From positions 588,481-652,480 of the forward strand of contig NZ_PPED02000004.1 of the NCBI RefSeq assembly GCF_002899825.2: a stretch of 64,000 nucleotides of DNA, read 5' to 3'. The notes below the pieces were generated by a model that was given only the letters and a program-made list of their open reading frames with translations, made no database searches and had not been told where the DNA came from. The stretch is from Chryseobacterium phosphatilyticum (GTDB lineage: Bacteria > Bacteroidota > Bacteroidia > Flavobacteriales > Weeksellaceae). Shown here piece by piece: positions 16,401-21,206 of the stretch; the stretch's first letter is position 1; every line of letters starts with the position of its first letter. The position numbers were made by a program, and so were the translations under genes.

Positions 16401-18685
16401 TCTATTTGTTTGTAGGTTGCATAAATGGTTGCTTCGGTTGGCCCGTAAAGGTTATAAAGTACTTTTTCTTCTGACCAGTATTTACCGGTTTCATAGTCAC
16501 AGGGTTCTCCTGCATAAAGAAGTCCTTTAAGTGCGCTATAATCCACACGGGGTAAAACAGATAACATTACGGGTGGCAGGTAAGCATAAGCAATCTCATT
16601 GTTTAGCAAATAACGACTGATTAAGTCTGCATCTTTCCTGGTTGCCTCGTCCAACAAATGAAGCTCATTCCCGTATAGCAGGGCATTAAAAAATTCTGAT
16701 ACAGATACATCAAAAACATAAGAAGTATAGGCTGTTATCCTTACTCCATTTGAAAAACCATATGCTTCTCTTACCTTATCCAGTACGTTAACTACACTTT
16801 TGTGTTCTACCATTACTCCTTTCGGAAGCCCGGTCGTTCCACTTGTATAGATTACATAAGCCAAATTTTTTGCAGAAACTTTAGTTACAGGATTGGTTGA
16901 TTCCTGTGATTCTATTATCGTCTTGAAATTAATATCATTTAAAGAAACAGACGTTACCGGGAAATGATTTATTTTTCCTGTTGTATTTTCTTCTGTAAGG
17001 ATAACTCTGGCTGCTGTATCCTGGAGAATATGCTCTATCCGATCTGTAGGATATGAAGCGTCTATAGGAACATAGGCTGCTCCCGACTTCAATACAGCTA
17101 AAATAGCAACTAAGATATTTTCTGATCTTTCCAGACACAAGGGAACCAGGTCATCAGGCTGAAGGCCAAAAGTCATCAGTAAATAATTTGCCAAACGATT
17201 TGAGCGTTCATTAAGCTCTTTGTATGTTAAGGTAACATCTTGAAAAACCAGAGCAATCTCATCAGGTGTTCTTGAAACCTGTTCTTCAAATAACTGATGA
17301 ATTGTTTTTTCCGGTTGATTATCTATTCCTATTTTATTCCATGCTTCTACTGCAGTCTGATAAGAATCTTTACTTAAAAGCTCATATTCTGAAATCAGCT
17401 TATCTGTACTCCCTTTTAATAAATCTTCCAGTATTTCAATAAACAATCTCTTGTAAATATCCACGAAATTGTATATCAATTCACGATCAAGTTTCTGATT
17501 GGCATATCTAACTTTGTAGTTAATCTGCCCGTCTCTTACTTCTTGCTCAAATGACAGTTTCCCTACTAAATCTACATTCAAATCGTTGTTAATAACAACA
17601 TTACTTGCCCCTTCATAATAAATAACTACGTCCTTCAAACTTGTCTGAACGAATCCGAACTCCAATATATTTGATGTTGGAGCATAGCTGATAAGTTCTT
17701 CAATAGGCAGATATCTGGCTTTTGTTGTTTTTAATTGGTTTGTATATTCTATGTTCTGATCGATAAGATTCTGAAGCGAAGATTCCAAATCGAATCTATA
17801 TCCTTTTAAAATTGTGTTAATGTGGGCTCCATATATAAAGTCCTGCCCTTCTGTAATCCCGACAGGGTAATTGATCACGAGATTATTCACTCCTGAAATT
17901 TTATGAAGTAAAACAGCAAAAACCAACTGTCCATAGGTATATGGGGTAAGTTTATATTTTGATGTCAGTTGCCTTACTTTAAGAAATACCGGTTCCGAGA
18001 AGTTAAACCTTAGTTCACTTACCGGATTAGCCAAAGTATGTTCTTCTTTCGAATCAAGGAGAAAAGAGTCTGAATTTTGTAAAAATTTAAATCCAATATT
18101 TTCGACTTCTTTCAAGCCTGTTTTCCAAAAATCGGACATTTCTGTTTTCCCTGTAGTTAATATGCCTTCAAGCTGATTTCTCAGTTTATTGTATCGTATT
18201 TCCTGCTCTGTAAGGCTAATGGGGTTTACATAACTTAGATCATTATAAAAAGTACTAAGCTCTGCATAAATACTGTTTGCACTTAGACCATCCACAAGAA
18301 TATGAGAAAAAATGTGAATAATCCTATAACCGCCATTATTCAGCTTAATAGCATAAAATCTTGCCAATTGTTCTTTTTCCAGATCAAATGGTTGTAAAGC
18401 CAGCTTTAAGATTTCATCAGGGTTGGGTTCTTGTGTAATAAATGTTAAGATTTGTGCATCTTCTGAAAGCAAAGGCCTGCTTTTCCAGATTAAATCTTCA
18501 GACTCATTTACAACATTACTGTTTAACAGCAGGTTGTTATTAACAAATCTGACTAAGCTTGAGTTCAGTCTCTGGATATCTACATATCCGGACATAGACT
18601 GATCAAAAATAATATTATAGTCACTTCTGAATGGATTCAATATCCATTCATTATAAAAGGTCGATTGATAAGGTGTCAGCTTCAT
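1..18685 (-). CDS. Giant non-ribosomal peptide synthetase, 5' part of gene (C-terminus beyond window)
   Basis: The minus strand reads without a stop from the ATG at 18685 to the left edge, giving 6,228 codons. Domain order is C1-A1-T1, C2-A2-T2, C3-A3-T3-E, C4-A4-T4, C5-A5-T5, C6-A6(start). Each adenylation domain shows the YTSGTTGxPKG nucleotide loop, YGPTE and NGKLD motifs. Each carrier domain shows LGGNSI or LGGDSI, with the serine that takes phosphopantetheine. C2, C3, C5 and C6 carry HHIAFDGWS and C4 carries HHAILDGWS. C1 reads SHILVDG, so the first His is Ser but the catalytic second His remains. There is no signal peptide and no terminal thioesterase in view. The gene lies downstream of a phosphopantetheinyl transferase on the same strand. 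I chose the ATG at 18685 because the condensation fold starts directly after it; no Shine-Dalgarno is seen, as usual in this phylum. The product is unknown. Confidence 0.97.
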   Translation of the reverse strand, partial: MKLTPYQSTFYNEWILNPFRSDYNIIFDQSMSGYVDIQRLNSSLVRFVNNNLLLNSNVVNESEDLIWKSRPLLSEDAQILTFITQEPNPDEILKLALQPFDLEKEQLARFYAIKLNNGGYRIIHIFSHILVDGLSANSIYAELSTFYNDLSYVNPISLTEQEIRYNKLRNQLEGILTTGKTEMSDFWKTGLKEVENIGFKFLQNSDSFLLDSKEEHTLANPVSELRFNFSEPVFLKVRQLTSKYKLTPYTYGQLVFAVLLHKISGVNNLVINYPVGITEGQDFIYGAHINTILKGYRFDLESSLQNLIDQNIEYTNQLKTTKARYLPIEELISYAPTSNILEFGFVQTSLKDVVIYYEGASNVVINNDLNVDLVGKLSFEQEVRDGQINYKVRYANQKLDRELIYNFVDIYKRLFIEILEDLLKGSTDKLISEYELLSKDSYQTAVEAWNKIGIDNQPEKTIHQLFEEQVSRTPDEIALVFQDVTLTYKELNERSNRLANYLLMTFGLQPDDLVPLCLERSENILVAILAVLKSGAAYVPIDASYPTDRIEHILQDTAARVILTEENTTGKINHFPVTSVSLNDINFKTIIESQESTNPVTKVSAKNLAYVIYTSGTTGLPKGVMVEHKSVVNVLDKVREAYGFSNGVRITAYTSYVFDVSVSEFFNALLYGNELHLLDEATRKDADLISRYLLNNEIAYAYLPPVMLSVLPRVDYSALKGLLYAGEPCDYETGKYWSEEKVLYNLYGPTEATIYATYKQIEHGDVHLIGRPVENNSVYVLDSSHKLTPVGAIGELYLGGAGIARGYLNRPELTEERFVNNPFQTEEQKERGENRRLYKTGDLVRWLPDGNIEYIGRNDFQVKIRGYRIELGEIEEKLSQHPKVKQSVVLAKESNTGMKFLAGYYVSGEELDNEKLTEYLSSALPEYMVPNVFVHLTALPLTINGKLDRKQLPEPEFSGNREYTGPENELQEKLCGIYGQILGLKPANIGIHDDFFRLGGNSIMAIKLISKIQQELAISVNAAMVFGHKTVASLSHLLDSQNNVSEQIIINPVSVSQPEEQRLSFAQERLWFIESYEGDSSVYNVPMIFKLRKNVSQELLQNTFDILLQRHEVLRSLILTTEDGVGYQMVTDYRVQIHTAYADTRAELDRTIDFTANKVFHLHEELPIYVSLFSMKEDYYLSVVIHHIAFDGWSTEVFINEFNTIYHALIDGNNPELPELKIQYKDFALWQRNYLSGEVLDHQMSYWKNKLEGFQTLDLPLDFKRPAHVSYKGATTYFDLPVKLASDLHRLSKDLEVSLYSVMLSGYYLMLSAYSGQDDIIVGSPVANRHHAGLENIIGFFVNTFALREKINSDQPLKDFILQVSQSIADAQSHQDLPFEKLVEEMGVEQDNSRNPIFQVMFGIQSFEGEVFRKNEETILLPFDGNIDYKSAKFDLTMMIDVQGDTIRGIFNYALSLFKGETISRMKETYMLILEQLVEIGNAFPKDVKVKNLHLLTDGDYQKIILDRNGVENSNPEELTIQKLFEAQVVKTPNATALVYQDIRLSYQELNERANRIAHVLIDTYNIQPDDLIPMCLERSENMIVAILGVLKAGAAYVPMDPHYPADRIQHILNDTQAKIVFAEESSKSKIETEYTTVISLDDILFKAILETKESDNPLTKTTSENLVYVIYTSGTTGMPKGVMIEHQNVINVVSQIRDAYGFSEGEKITAYTSYVFDVSVSEFFNALLYGNELHLLDEALKKDADSISQYLLDHDIAYTYLPPVMLSVLPRLQYPSLKGILYAGEPCDYETGKYWSEYTNLYNLYGPTEATIYATYKQVEHGDVHLIGRPVGNTSAYILDGCYRPVPVGAIGELYLGGNGIARGYLNRPELTEERFISNPFQTSIQKIRKKNITIYKTGDLVRLLGDGNIEYIGRNDFQVKIRGYRIELGEIETKMQEQVGIKQAVVLAKENKAGIKFLVGYYVSDDVVDEYKLSEFLSETLPEYMIPSVYVPLEALPLTINGKLDRRALPEPEFTGNKEYMAPETELHEKLCRIYGEILDLDSETISIHDDFFRLGGNSIMAIKLISKIKNSLDRRIQVASVFNHKTIASLALFLETESKEENIHIEAVTVFSPEEQRLSFAQERLWFIEAYEGGSSAYNIPMVLTLSQDIQLEELQKSLDIVIRRHEVLRSVIKTTEEGMGYQVVTDSKPEFKIVKVNSEQELEKAINATANKVFRLEEEIPLDLTLFIFKDRYYLSLVVHHIAFDGWSVDILFKEIQAVYEALINKIPHQLPNPAVQYKDFALWQRNYLKGEVLDKQINYWKNILEGFESLNLPLDFKRPAQISYEGAAIYFDLSPEVASGLRKISKDLGVSLYSVMLGGYYLMLSAYSGQEDIIVGSPISNRHHAGLEDIIGFFVNTLALRGNVNSGQNFKNFILQISTSIAEAQSHQDLPFEKLVEELGVEQDMSRHPVFQVMFGVQSFGRGTGKDAVFSLFEGEIDYQAAKFDLTTMIDDGEENIKGMFNYAVSLFSEETILKMKDTYVLLLEQIAAIRTENAENIKINDFHFLKNTEYKKIIQDWNNTASEYPSDKTIHELFEDQVRKTPDHTALVYQDIQLSYKELNERSNRLANYLIEKYNIQPDEIIPLCLERSENMLIAILGVLKSGGAYVPIDPSYPSDRIRHILGDTQARLVIGQESTFDKLKDQNVEFVSLDEVQCKDQLEIADSKNPTTDTKPGNLAYVIYTSGTTGLPKGVMVEHLGVANLVTQFAESLGLISNESDRKNCLWYANYVFDAHVAELFPVITHGHSIYLLDKEKQTDIVALQHYISENDIYLATIPPVLLTRDYILPLQKLMVAGDVTNPQLMALYQSEGVDVINAYGPTEGTVCATLHEYKQDNNPLNIGGPIGNMTSYVLDEHLRPVPVGAVGELYIGGVGITRGYLNRPDLTAERFIINPFQTSEEKAKRQNNRLYKTGDLVRQLSNGELEYMGRNDFQVKIRGYRIELGEIENTLLGYSGIRQVAVLAKENKVGLKYLAAYYVSDSKIDTHLLTEYVSESLPEYMVPGVFVHLETLPLTINGKLDKKQLPEPNFTGNKDYIAPQTELQNRLCHIYGNVLGIDAETIGIYDDFFRLGGDSIISIQLVGRIRQQLEVKVSVKEVFTSRTAAALSLLIEEKRQSEQTQISAEQGLLIGEVSLLPVQEWFFSQKEHGYLGDFNHWNQAFLVNVPQLDQKVLEESVRYLIERHDAFRLKFERNNNSYIQSYGNTQILSSIKYLNVSNQNTKDLAKILTEWQSGFDIEQGPLYQIGYISGYEDGSARLYFAFHHLIIDAVSWRIITEDIKNIYQSLEKGDREKVLSHKKGSSYRQWVDAVKNYRSEDTESRAQELLYWNTCADTTEVLNKALDRFIIKDSYRSSLILNKEITEALIRNTHHVYQTQINDLLLSALSISLSKLTGEESHAVVLESHGREDVFQHLDITETVGWFTTMFPLLLKNGKGLTDTIVMTKESLRKVPHNGIGYGSLIGYTERDLPKISFNYLGQLDQEAGDKSWFISTEDAGSGIGKNNRDSHYISMNGAVVDGQLRFEIAGYLTEELINQFTEDFKTSIEAIVETLSQETQSYLTPSDVDDVVGFDQLTEIQKHEEIEGIYLANSLQEGFVYHALNQGEKDDAYRVQLLWDYNAVLDIENLKKAWLLTQTAYPSLRMRFDWNGEIVQVINKNGNVDWRFQDISEITDSAQEALIKEITAKDRFEGYDLSKGDLFRVYLFKRSQNQYTCLFSNHHAILDGWSIPVILNSIHTNYLNLTKGQEITVIKDRAYTDTQKYLRDHKETGRKFWNTYMKSLEDHEDLSGLIKASQRPVDLGTYRHIQDPQHIKMRITGNQYDLLKAFTKTHGLTVNAILQYLWHQQLRIYGGLSTTIVGTTVSGRSLPVDGIEWSAGLYINTLPLIVTHEEGRVIDHIKELQNRISDINTHSDINLAELHHDGRRIFSSLFVFENYPVPEGEDHNELGFVFRDAVEKLDYPLGVVAFERGNEISFTLNYEGYLFEKDTMDQLIEGMEIILNQIMVNQGITSGQLSLLTEKKYKNLTEDWNDTWNFISTQKTIHQLFEDQVLKTPDHTALIFKETQLSYKELNEQANRLANYLTGNYNIKPDDLIPLCLDRSEYMLIAILAVMKAGAAYVPIDPSYPAERIHHILKDTNPLLVLAQESTREIIFQNSEEQIDVLSLDSLSFSTTLARMNANNPITVVGEKNLAYVIYTSGTTGMPKGVMIEHKGAVNLIHDLYPRYGLNSSDVILQFANYVFDASIEQMLLAILNGNTLVFIESQKLLLNEEVFVKTLTDHNVSYIHLTPSVLQSIDITKVKSLRILNSGGEALPTDLHNRLKDRSFRFVNSYGPTETTVTSLVNTNTKVNNIGRAISNTSIYVLDDYHRPVPVGAVGELYIGGEGVARGYLNRSELTLERFLENPFQTEEQKERGENGRIYKTGDLVRYLPSGELEYMGRNDFQVKIRGYRIELGEIENRLQEYPEVRQTVVLTKENKAGLTYLVAYYVSDSSIDSGELTSFLSQTLPEYMVPATFVHLNLLPLTINGKLDRRGLPEPEFTTGSDYTAPENELQKQLCQIYAQVLGLDAANIGIHDDFFRLGGNSIMAIKLISKMKQVLDIRVEVAAIFSHKTIASLSEVLVDGTQLKEQVTIIPVKVSAPEEQRLSFAQERLWFIETYEGGSSAYNIPMTAILDEKTDISVLQNAFDEVVKRHEILRSVIKTTQDGVGYQVVTDQLPEWNMTEVSTREDLEEAINRCANKIFQLEIEIPIQVNIFRFESRHYLSAVIHHIAFDGWSTDIFLTEIQTIYKALLNNEKAEDLSDVKVQYKDFALWQREYLSGQRLEQQINYWKDQLEDFQNLDLPTDFRRPSQISYEGENLYFSLDEEQSEKLRALSKNLEISLYSLMLGGYYLMLSAYSGQDDIVVGGPIANRHHAGLEDIIGFFVNTLALREKLDSKQNLKDFLLQVSKSVTDAQSHQDLPFEKLVEELGIEQDTSRHPVFQVMFGLQNFGGNSSSQNSQNSLFYPFDGEIDYQVAKFDLTTMIDDGGVEIKGMFNYAKAIFSKETVSNMIRSYEFLLEQMTEIEDPGEITLADINLVTQDQYKKLTEDWNATYKEYPSEITIHQLFENQVKNIPDQTALVYHNTRFSYQELNQKANQLAHYLIENYGLQPDDLVPICLERSENILIAILAILKSGAAYVPMDPSYPSDRIQHILNDTEAKLVIGQESTAEKLENTYVEVLALDNINLKAKLEIASTENPVTQVGADNLAYVIYTSGTTGLPKGVMIEHSGVINLIESMIKVHLLQEYQEVGCYSNYVFDAFVYEAFPVLCNGNTLWLYSNDLRTSVGELNDYIKKNNIEVSFIPPVLLREVVEHGTNLKLIFAGGESFPALDKNIGDIILVNEYGPTEGTVCATLHYYKEDRNPLNIGGPIQNTFVYVLDEQNRLAPVGTVGELYIGGAGIARGYLNRPELTEERFVSNPFQTIIQKERGENSRLYRTGDLVRWLPNGELEYVGRNDFQVKIRGYRIELGEIENTLLGYSEIRQVAILAKENKSGLKYLAAYYVSDSPIDSELLSEYLSTSLPDYMVPNAFVHLTALPVTINGKLDRKALPEPDFTGSKEYTAPETTLQKQLCKVYGEVLGLDVDTISIHDDFFRLGGNSIMAIKLISKIKQALQIQVEVSKIFNHKTIALLSTVLSDENHSNEQVTITPVNVNTSEEQSLSFAQERLWFIENYEGGTSAYNIPMAFLLDQKTDIESLCKALDVIVMRHEVLRSVIRMTDEGKGWQLVMNDIPAIHQYEVKTMQELEEKVSRVANKIFNLEEELPIDINIFKLEENYYLSVVIHHIAFDGWSTDIFLKELISIYNTIKEGKPHELPALKIQYKDFALWQRNYLTGEKLDQQIGYWKDKLSGFQNLDLATDFKRPAQISYEGENIYFSLDAEQTKKLKNLSKDLGVSLYSILLGGYYLTLSAYSGQDDIIVGSPIANRHHAGLEDMIGFFVNTLALRETIDPNQQIKDFILQVAQSVTEAQSYQDLPFEKLVEELGVEKDTSRHPVFQVMFGLQSFGEDVSQPENETTLLHPFNGNIDYQVAKFDLTTMINDIGHSLQGMFNYAKSVFSKESVQNMLNTYLFLLGQIAEINDIESLAISELDLISEEQNTAVSKLWSSGVHYPSDTTIHQLFETQVERTPDHTAIVYQDIRLS
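1500..4670 (-). other. NRPS module 5 (C5-A5-T5)
   Basis: C5 (about 4660-3310) carries HHIAFDGWS (LCL type). A5 is at about 3265-1770 and T5 at about 1740-1520 with LGGNSIM. The pocket code read by eye is D-A-Y-F-I-A-E-V-C-K, which I cannot assign. The A5 neighbourhood (GTVCATL after YGPTE) resembles A3 more than A1, A2 or A4. Confidence 0.82.
4690..7830 (-). other. NRPS module 4 (DCL condensation, A4, T4)
   Basis: C4 (about 7815-6490) directly follows the E domain. It differs from the other condensation domains: its active site is HHAILDGWS and it begins with a motif resembling SLQEGFVYHAL, as in DCL domains that accept a D-residue donor. A4 is at about 6440-4960 and T4 at about 4925-4700 (LGGNSIM near 4814-4793). 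The pocket code read by eye is D-A-E-H-L-S-S-V-T-K, not assigned to an amino acid. Confidence 0.82.
7860..12360 (-). other. NRPS module 3 with epimerization domain (C3-A3-T3-E)
   Basis: C3 is at about 12350-11000, A3 about 10975-9480, T3 about 9450-9210 and E about 9175-7870. The T3 motif is LGGDSII rather than LGGNSIM, which is the known hallmark of carrier domains that precede epimerization domains. The E domain shows HHLIIDAVSW (near 8770-8740), ETVGWFTTMFP, GIGYGS and FNYLGQ. The A3 pocket reads D-A-A-T-M-A-A-V-C-K, close to the Phe/Tyr class typified by GrsA (D-A-W-T-I-A-A-I-C-K), so a D-aromatic residue is the best prediction. Confidence 0.85.
12410..15530 (-). other. NRPS module 2 (C2-A2-T2)
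   Basis: C2 (about 15500-14180) has HHIAFDGWS near 15137-15110 and is of the LCL type. A2 is at about 14140-12660 and T2 at about 12620-12410. The pocket code read by eye is D-V-S-Y-L-A-L-I-Y-K, identical to module 1. The stretch from the A4 motif to beyond A5 differs from A1 at only a few positions, so modules 1 and 2 probably load the same residue and arose by duplication or were homogenised by gene conversion. Confidence 0.85.
15580..18685 (-). other. NRPS module 1 (C1-A1-T1)
   Basis: C1 spans about 18685-17330, A1 about 17320-15830 and T1 about 15800-15580, with the carrier motif LGGNSIM near 15690-15670. C1 is the most divergent condensation domain in the protein. Its active site reads SHILVDG near 18300-18270, and it sits at the N-terminus, where a starter domain that adds an acyl group, or a docking domain for an upstream subunit, is expected. 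Aligning A1 by eye to GrsA gives the ten-residue pocket code D-V-S-Y-L-A-L-I-Y-K, which I cannot match to a known amino acid. Confidence 0.85.
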
Positions 18686-19024
18686 AGCAAATGTATCCCG
18701 AAGGATAGTAGGTTAGGTTAGGTATAGGTATGTTTTTATTCACTTTTTGCTTTACCTGTAATTTTAGCAGGATCAGTAAATCGTACTATTCTAAAGGGTT
18801 TTTGATATCATAAAAAGTGAATAATTTTAGGCCTTGTTTAGGAGAAGCTTTCACATATAAGAACAATGTTATATCGAATTGAACCGGGTTGTGTTTTGAC
18901 ATTATGATTCAGTTTAACAGAAACCCATGGCGCATTTTATACCTGTGGTTTTGATATTAAACTTTAGATTTGGCAAATTCCGGACTCTTAAAAAGAGATA
19001 ATTATTATCTATCAGGTGTTTTTT

Positions 19025-19032
19025 CAAAAATA
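19025..19032 (-). promoter_or_regulatory. Possible -7 box for the NRPS gene
   Basis: On the minus strand this reads TATTTTTG, fitting the Bacteroidota TAnnTTTG box. No TTG box stands at the right distance: the nearest candidates are 13 or 25 bases away. The leader would be about 330 bases long. This is a weak call. Confidence 0.25.
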
Positions 19033-19094
19033 ACATTTCAGTATGCAATCTTTCTCACAATAACAATGTCATATTTTGTTGTAAATAATCATTC

Positions 19095-19123
19095 AATAGC
19101 TGCCAACAATGTTGGCAGCTATT
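19095..19123. terminator. 13-bp perfect stem with 3-base loop after the 19157-20917 gene
   Basis: The arms 19095-19107 and 19111-19123 are perfectly complementary (AATAGCTGCCAAC with loop AAT). The hairpin lies about 35 bases past the stop codon on the minus strand. It lacks a clean U-tract on either strand, so it may be a weak terminator, an mRNA-stabilising end, or a protein-binding palindrome in the NRPS upstream region. Confidence 0.55.
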
Positions 19124-19156
19124 AAACGATTAAGTTTCATATTTTGTGTCATATTT

Positions 19157-20917
19157 TTATTCCTTAATACAACGAACGGAACTACCCTGCGATTTGGAAG
19201 ATCCACTGGTTGTATTGGCTGTTCCAAAGGTTGGAATCTGTAATACATAAGCTGCAGGATTGGCTACAGCATCAGTTGTACTGCTCCAGTAGAATCCTTG
19301 TTGTCCAGTATATACAGAGGATAATGTTCCCTGGCCTGCGTCTCGTATTCCAGGGACAGTTAATCCCAGTTTACTCGCTGATGCTCCTGAAGCACCATTG
19401 ATGACATTAGAGTTCAGATAATTCGATAATTGTGCACGTGTTGGAACTTTAAATCCAACCGGGCAAGGATTATTTGTTGAAGTTGAATTATCCCATAGAT
19501 TTGAATTCGGATTTACTCTCCAATCTCCTCCTACTGCAATAAACAATGGGTTAGCAGGTACATCACTCTTCGTATTTGTATTCCCGTTCACCGGAGTTCC
19601 ATTATTCGGTCCTGTCCACGTAATCAGTTCATGAGCATCCGGCCGTCTTCCCCACTGGAATAATGATCCATAAGCACGATAATCTGATGAAGAGGTTGCT
19701 TTCTGACCAAGGTTAAAGTTGGGTCCGTTTACATTCGTATAATCTGCTCCTAAATTATGATTTAGCCATACATTATTATCTTCAGCCTGTATAGGAAGAT
19801 ACAGGAAGTTATGATTAAAGTTTCCTTGAACATCCGGTTCATTAAACATTCTGTCCGGAATGGCCGCAATGATCCGAACTTCATATCCTTTCTGAGCTCC
19901 TGAATTAGGGAGTAAGAATTTTCCTAGTAATACCCCAAGATAATCATTTCCAATCCCGGCGTTCACATCAAGTTTACGGGCGTTTAAAGTTCCTACTTCA
20001 GATTTTAGAGTTGCGGTAATTGATTTAGTAGAAGCATTGTATGACTGTGAGTTCCATGACAGGGTAATATTTCTCGAAATACCATCTTCTGTAAGATTAG
20101 CAGGAATGTTAATCGTTTGGCTCCATGCTCCGATAGTACCACTTCCTGTCGCTGTCGCCGGAATATAAACCGTAAGTCCTGAAGTAGGAATGATCCCCTG
20201 AAGGTCTACTAATGTTTCATTGATACCGTCGGCAGCAACAGGTCTTGCTGTAGTAGCAGGTCCGGTAGGAATAGTAAACGGAGAATAATCCTGATCATAG
20301 ACAGAAGCGATAAAATATCGTCCTTCGATTGTTATATTGGTTGGAATAATAGGGGTTCCAGGATTTACAGGGAGTGTGATTGTAGAACATGTGCTTCCGT
20401 TCACTGTAATATTAAATACTGCACTTCCTGAGCTGATGGGAAATCCTGTTACAGATAACTGCAATGTTCCGTTTCCTACGGCAAAAGTTCCCGGTGCCAG
20501 TGTAGCAGTCAAACCATTAGCCTGAAAAGTCTGTCCAGGATATGCACTTCCGTCTCCTCCCGTGTAAGGGATTGTCAGAGTTCCGGTATATGATTGTCCT
20601 TGTGTTGCAGAAGTGGGAGTAAATGAAGCAGAACTACACACTAAAGTGAACGAAGGGTTATCTTTCCAGAAACATTTTGACCAGGCACCGCCTTGAAATG
20701 CCTTTACACATTGCTCTGATACATCATAGATCAGCATTCCGTTAATCGGAGCATTAATCGCTCCGGTGTTAGGAACCCTATTTAGTAATAAGCTCTTGTT
20801 TGTAGATCCTAGTTCAAGATCGGCACTTGGGTAGGGATTAGCTTTATTAATCCCTACCTGAGCAACAGCAAACGAGCTAATACTAAAATAGATAGATAGA
20901 AATAATTTTTTTTTCAT
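19157..20917 (-). CDS. Secreted protein with C-terminal FISUMP (Fibrobacter major paralogous) domain
   Basis: The 586-residue protein has a Sec signal peptide ending in FAVAQ and a short conserved N-terminal block (PYPSADLELGSTN, LNRVPNT, YDVSEQCVKAF). A Thr/Ser/Gly-rich beta-sandwich-like segment follows at about residues 95-190. The C-terminal half, about 370-586, shows NPCPVGFKVPT, FYWSSTTDA and SVRCIKE, the signature of the FISUMP/TIGR02145 family. Family members are exported cell-surface proteins without a firm biochemical function. The gene at 21207-21770 is a shorter paralog sharing the N-terminal block and the sandwich segment. A promoter is seen at 21108-21136. No sorting domain for type IX secretion is obvious. 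Confidence 0.82.
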   Translation of the reverse strand: MKKKLFLSIYFSISSFAVAQVGINKANPYPSADLELGSTNKSLLLNRVPNTGAINAPINGMLIYDVSEQCVKAFQGGAWSKCFWKDNPSFTLVCSSASFTPTSATQGQSYTGTLTIPYTGGDGSAYPGQTFQANGLTATLAPGTFAVGNGTLQLSVTGFPISSGSAVFNITVNGSTCSTITLPVNPGTPIIPTNITIEGRYFIASVYDQDYSPFTIPTGPATTARPVAADGINETLVDLQGIIPTSGLTVYIPATATGSGTIGAWSQTINIPANLTEDGISRNITLSWNSQSYNASTKSITATLKSEVGTLNARKLDVNAGIGNDYLGVLLGKFLLPNSGAQKGYEVRIIAAIPDRMFNEPDVQGNFNHNFLYLPIQAEDNNVWLNHNLGADYTNVNGPNFNLGQKATSSSDYRAYGSLFQWGRRPDAHELITWTGPNNGTPVNGNTNTKSDVPANPLFIAVGGDWRVNPNSNLWDNSTSTNNPCPVGFKVPTRAQLSNYLNSNVINGASGASASKLGLTVPGIRDAGQGTLSSVYTGQQGFYWSSTTDAVANPAAYVLQIPTFGTANTTSGSSKSQGSSVRCIKE

Positions 20918-21107
20918 GTTGATGTTGTTGTGGTTTATTAAGGTTTATTTATAAAAATTTTTTCTCATTAAGGTTCAATGAAAATGAAAGGGCAGAAAAT
21001 CCTACGAGCAGGTTTAAAATATGCTAACAGCATGTATACCAAAAAAACAGATATGGATCACCCTCAATCTGGACTACGATAACAGTAATAATTACAAAGA
21101 TTATGGG

Positions 21108-21136
21108 CAAAAGTAATACAAAGCCTGCATTTCAAA
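21108..21136 (-). promoter_or_regulatory. Bacteroidota-type promoter of the 19157-20917 gene
   Basis: On the minus strand TTTG (21136-21133) is followed after 17 bases by TACTTTTG (21115-21108), matching TTG-N17-TAnnTTTG. The leader would be about 185 bases. The box lies between the two paralogous genes, so each can be transcribed separately. Confidence 0.55.
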
Positions 21137-21206
21137 GGCCACATGAAATTTAGAGATCATACTTTGTTTTTATGATAAAAGCTGGTCACAGGAAATATCT
21201 ATCACC

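Larger units (their letters stand above)
18686..19156. other. Intergenic region upstream of the NRPS gene (471 bp)
   Basis: No gene is seen. The stretch holds a stable hairpin just beyond the 19157-20917 gene, a TAnnTTTG-type box on the minus strand at 19025-19032, and a short tandem GGTTA-like repeat near 18711-18725. The NRPS promoter must lie here unless it is read through from the genes above it. Confidence 0.7.

Noticed and set aside
1..18685. Many short plus-strand open frames across the NRPS gene (for example 10889-11260 and 8702-8989)
   Set aside because: They lie antisense to a continuous, domain-rich minus-strand frame and resemble no family. They recur at equivalent module positions, as expected of shadows.
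18688..18695. TACATTTG on the minus strand as the NRPS promoter
   Set aside because: It lies only 3 bases before the start codon, so transcription would begin inside the gene.
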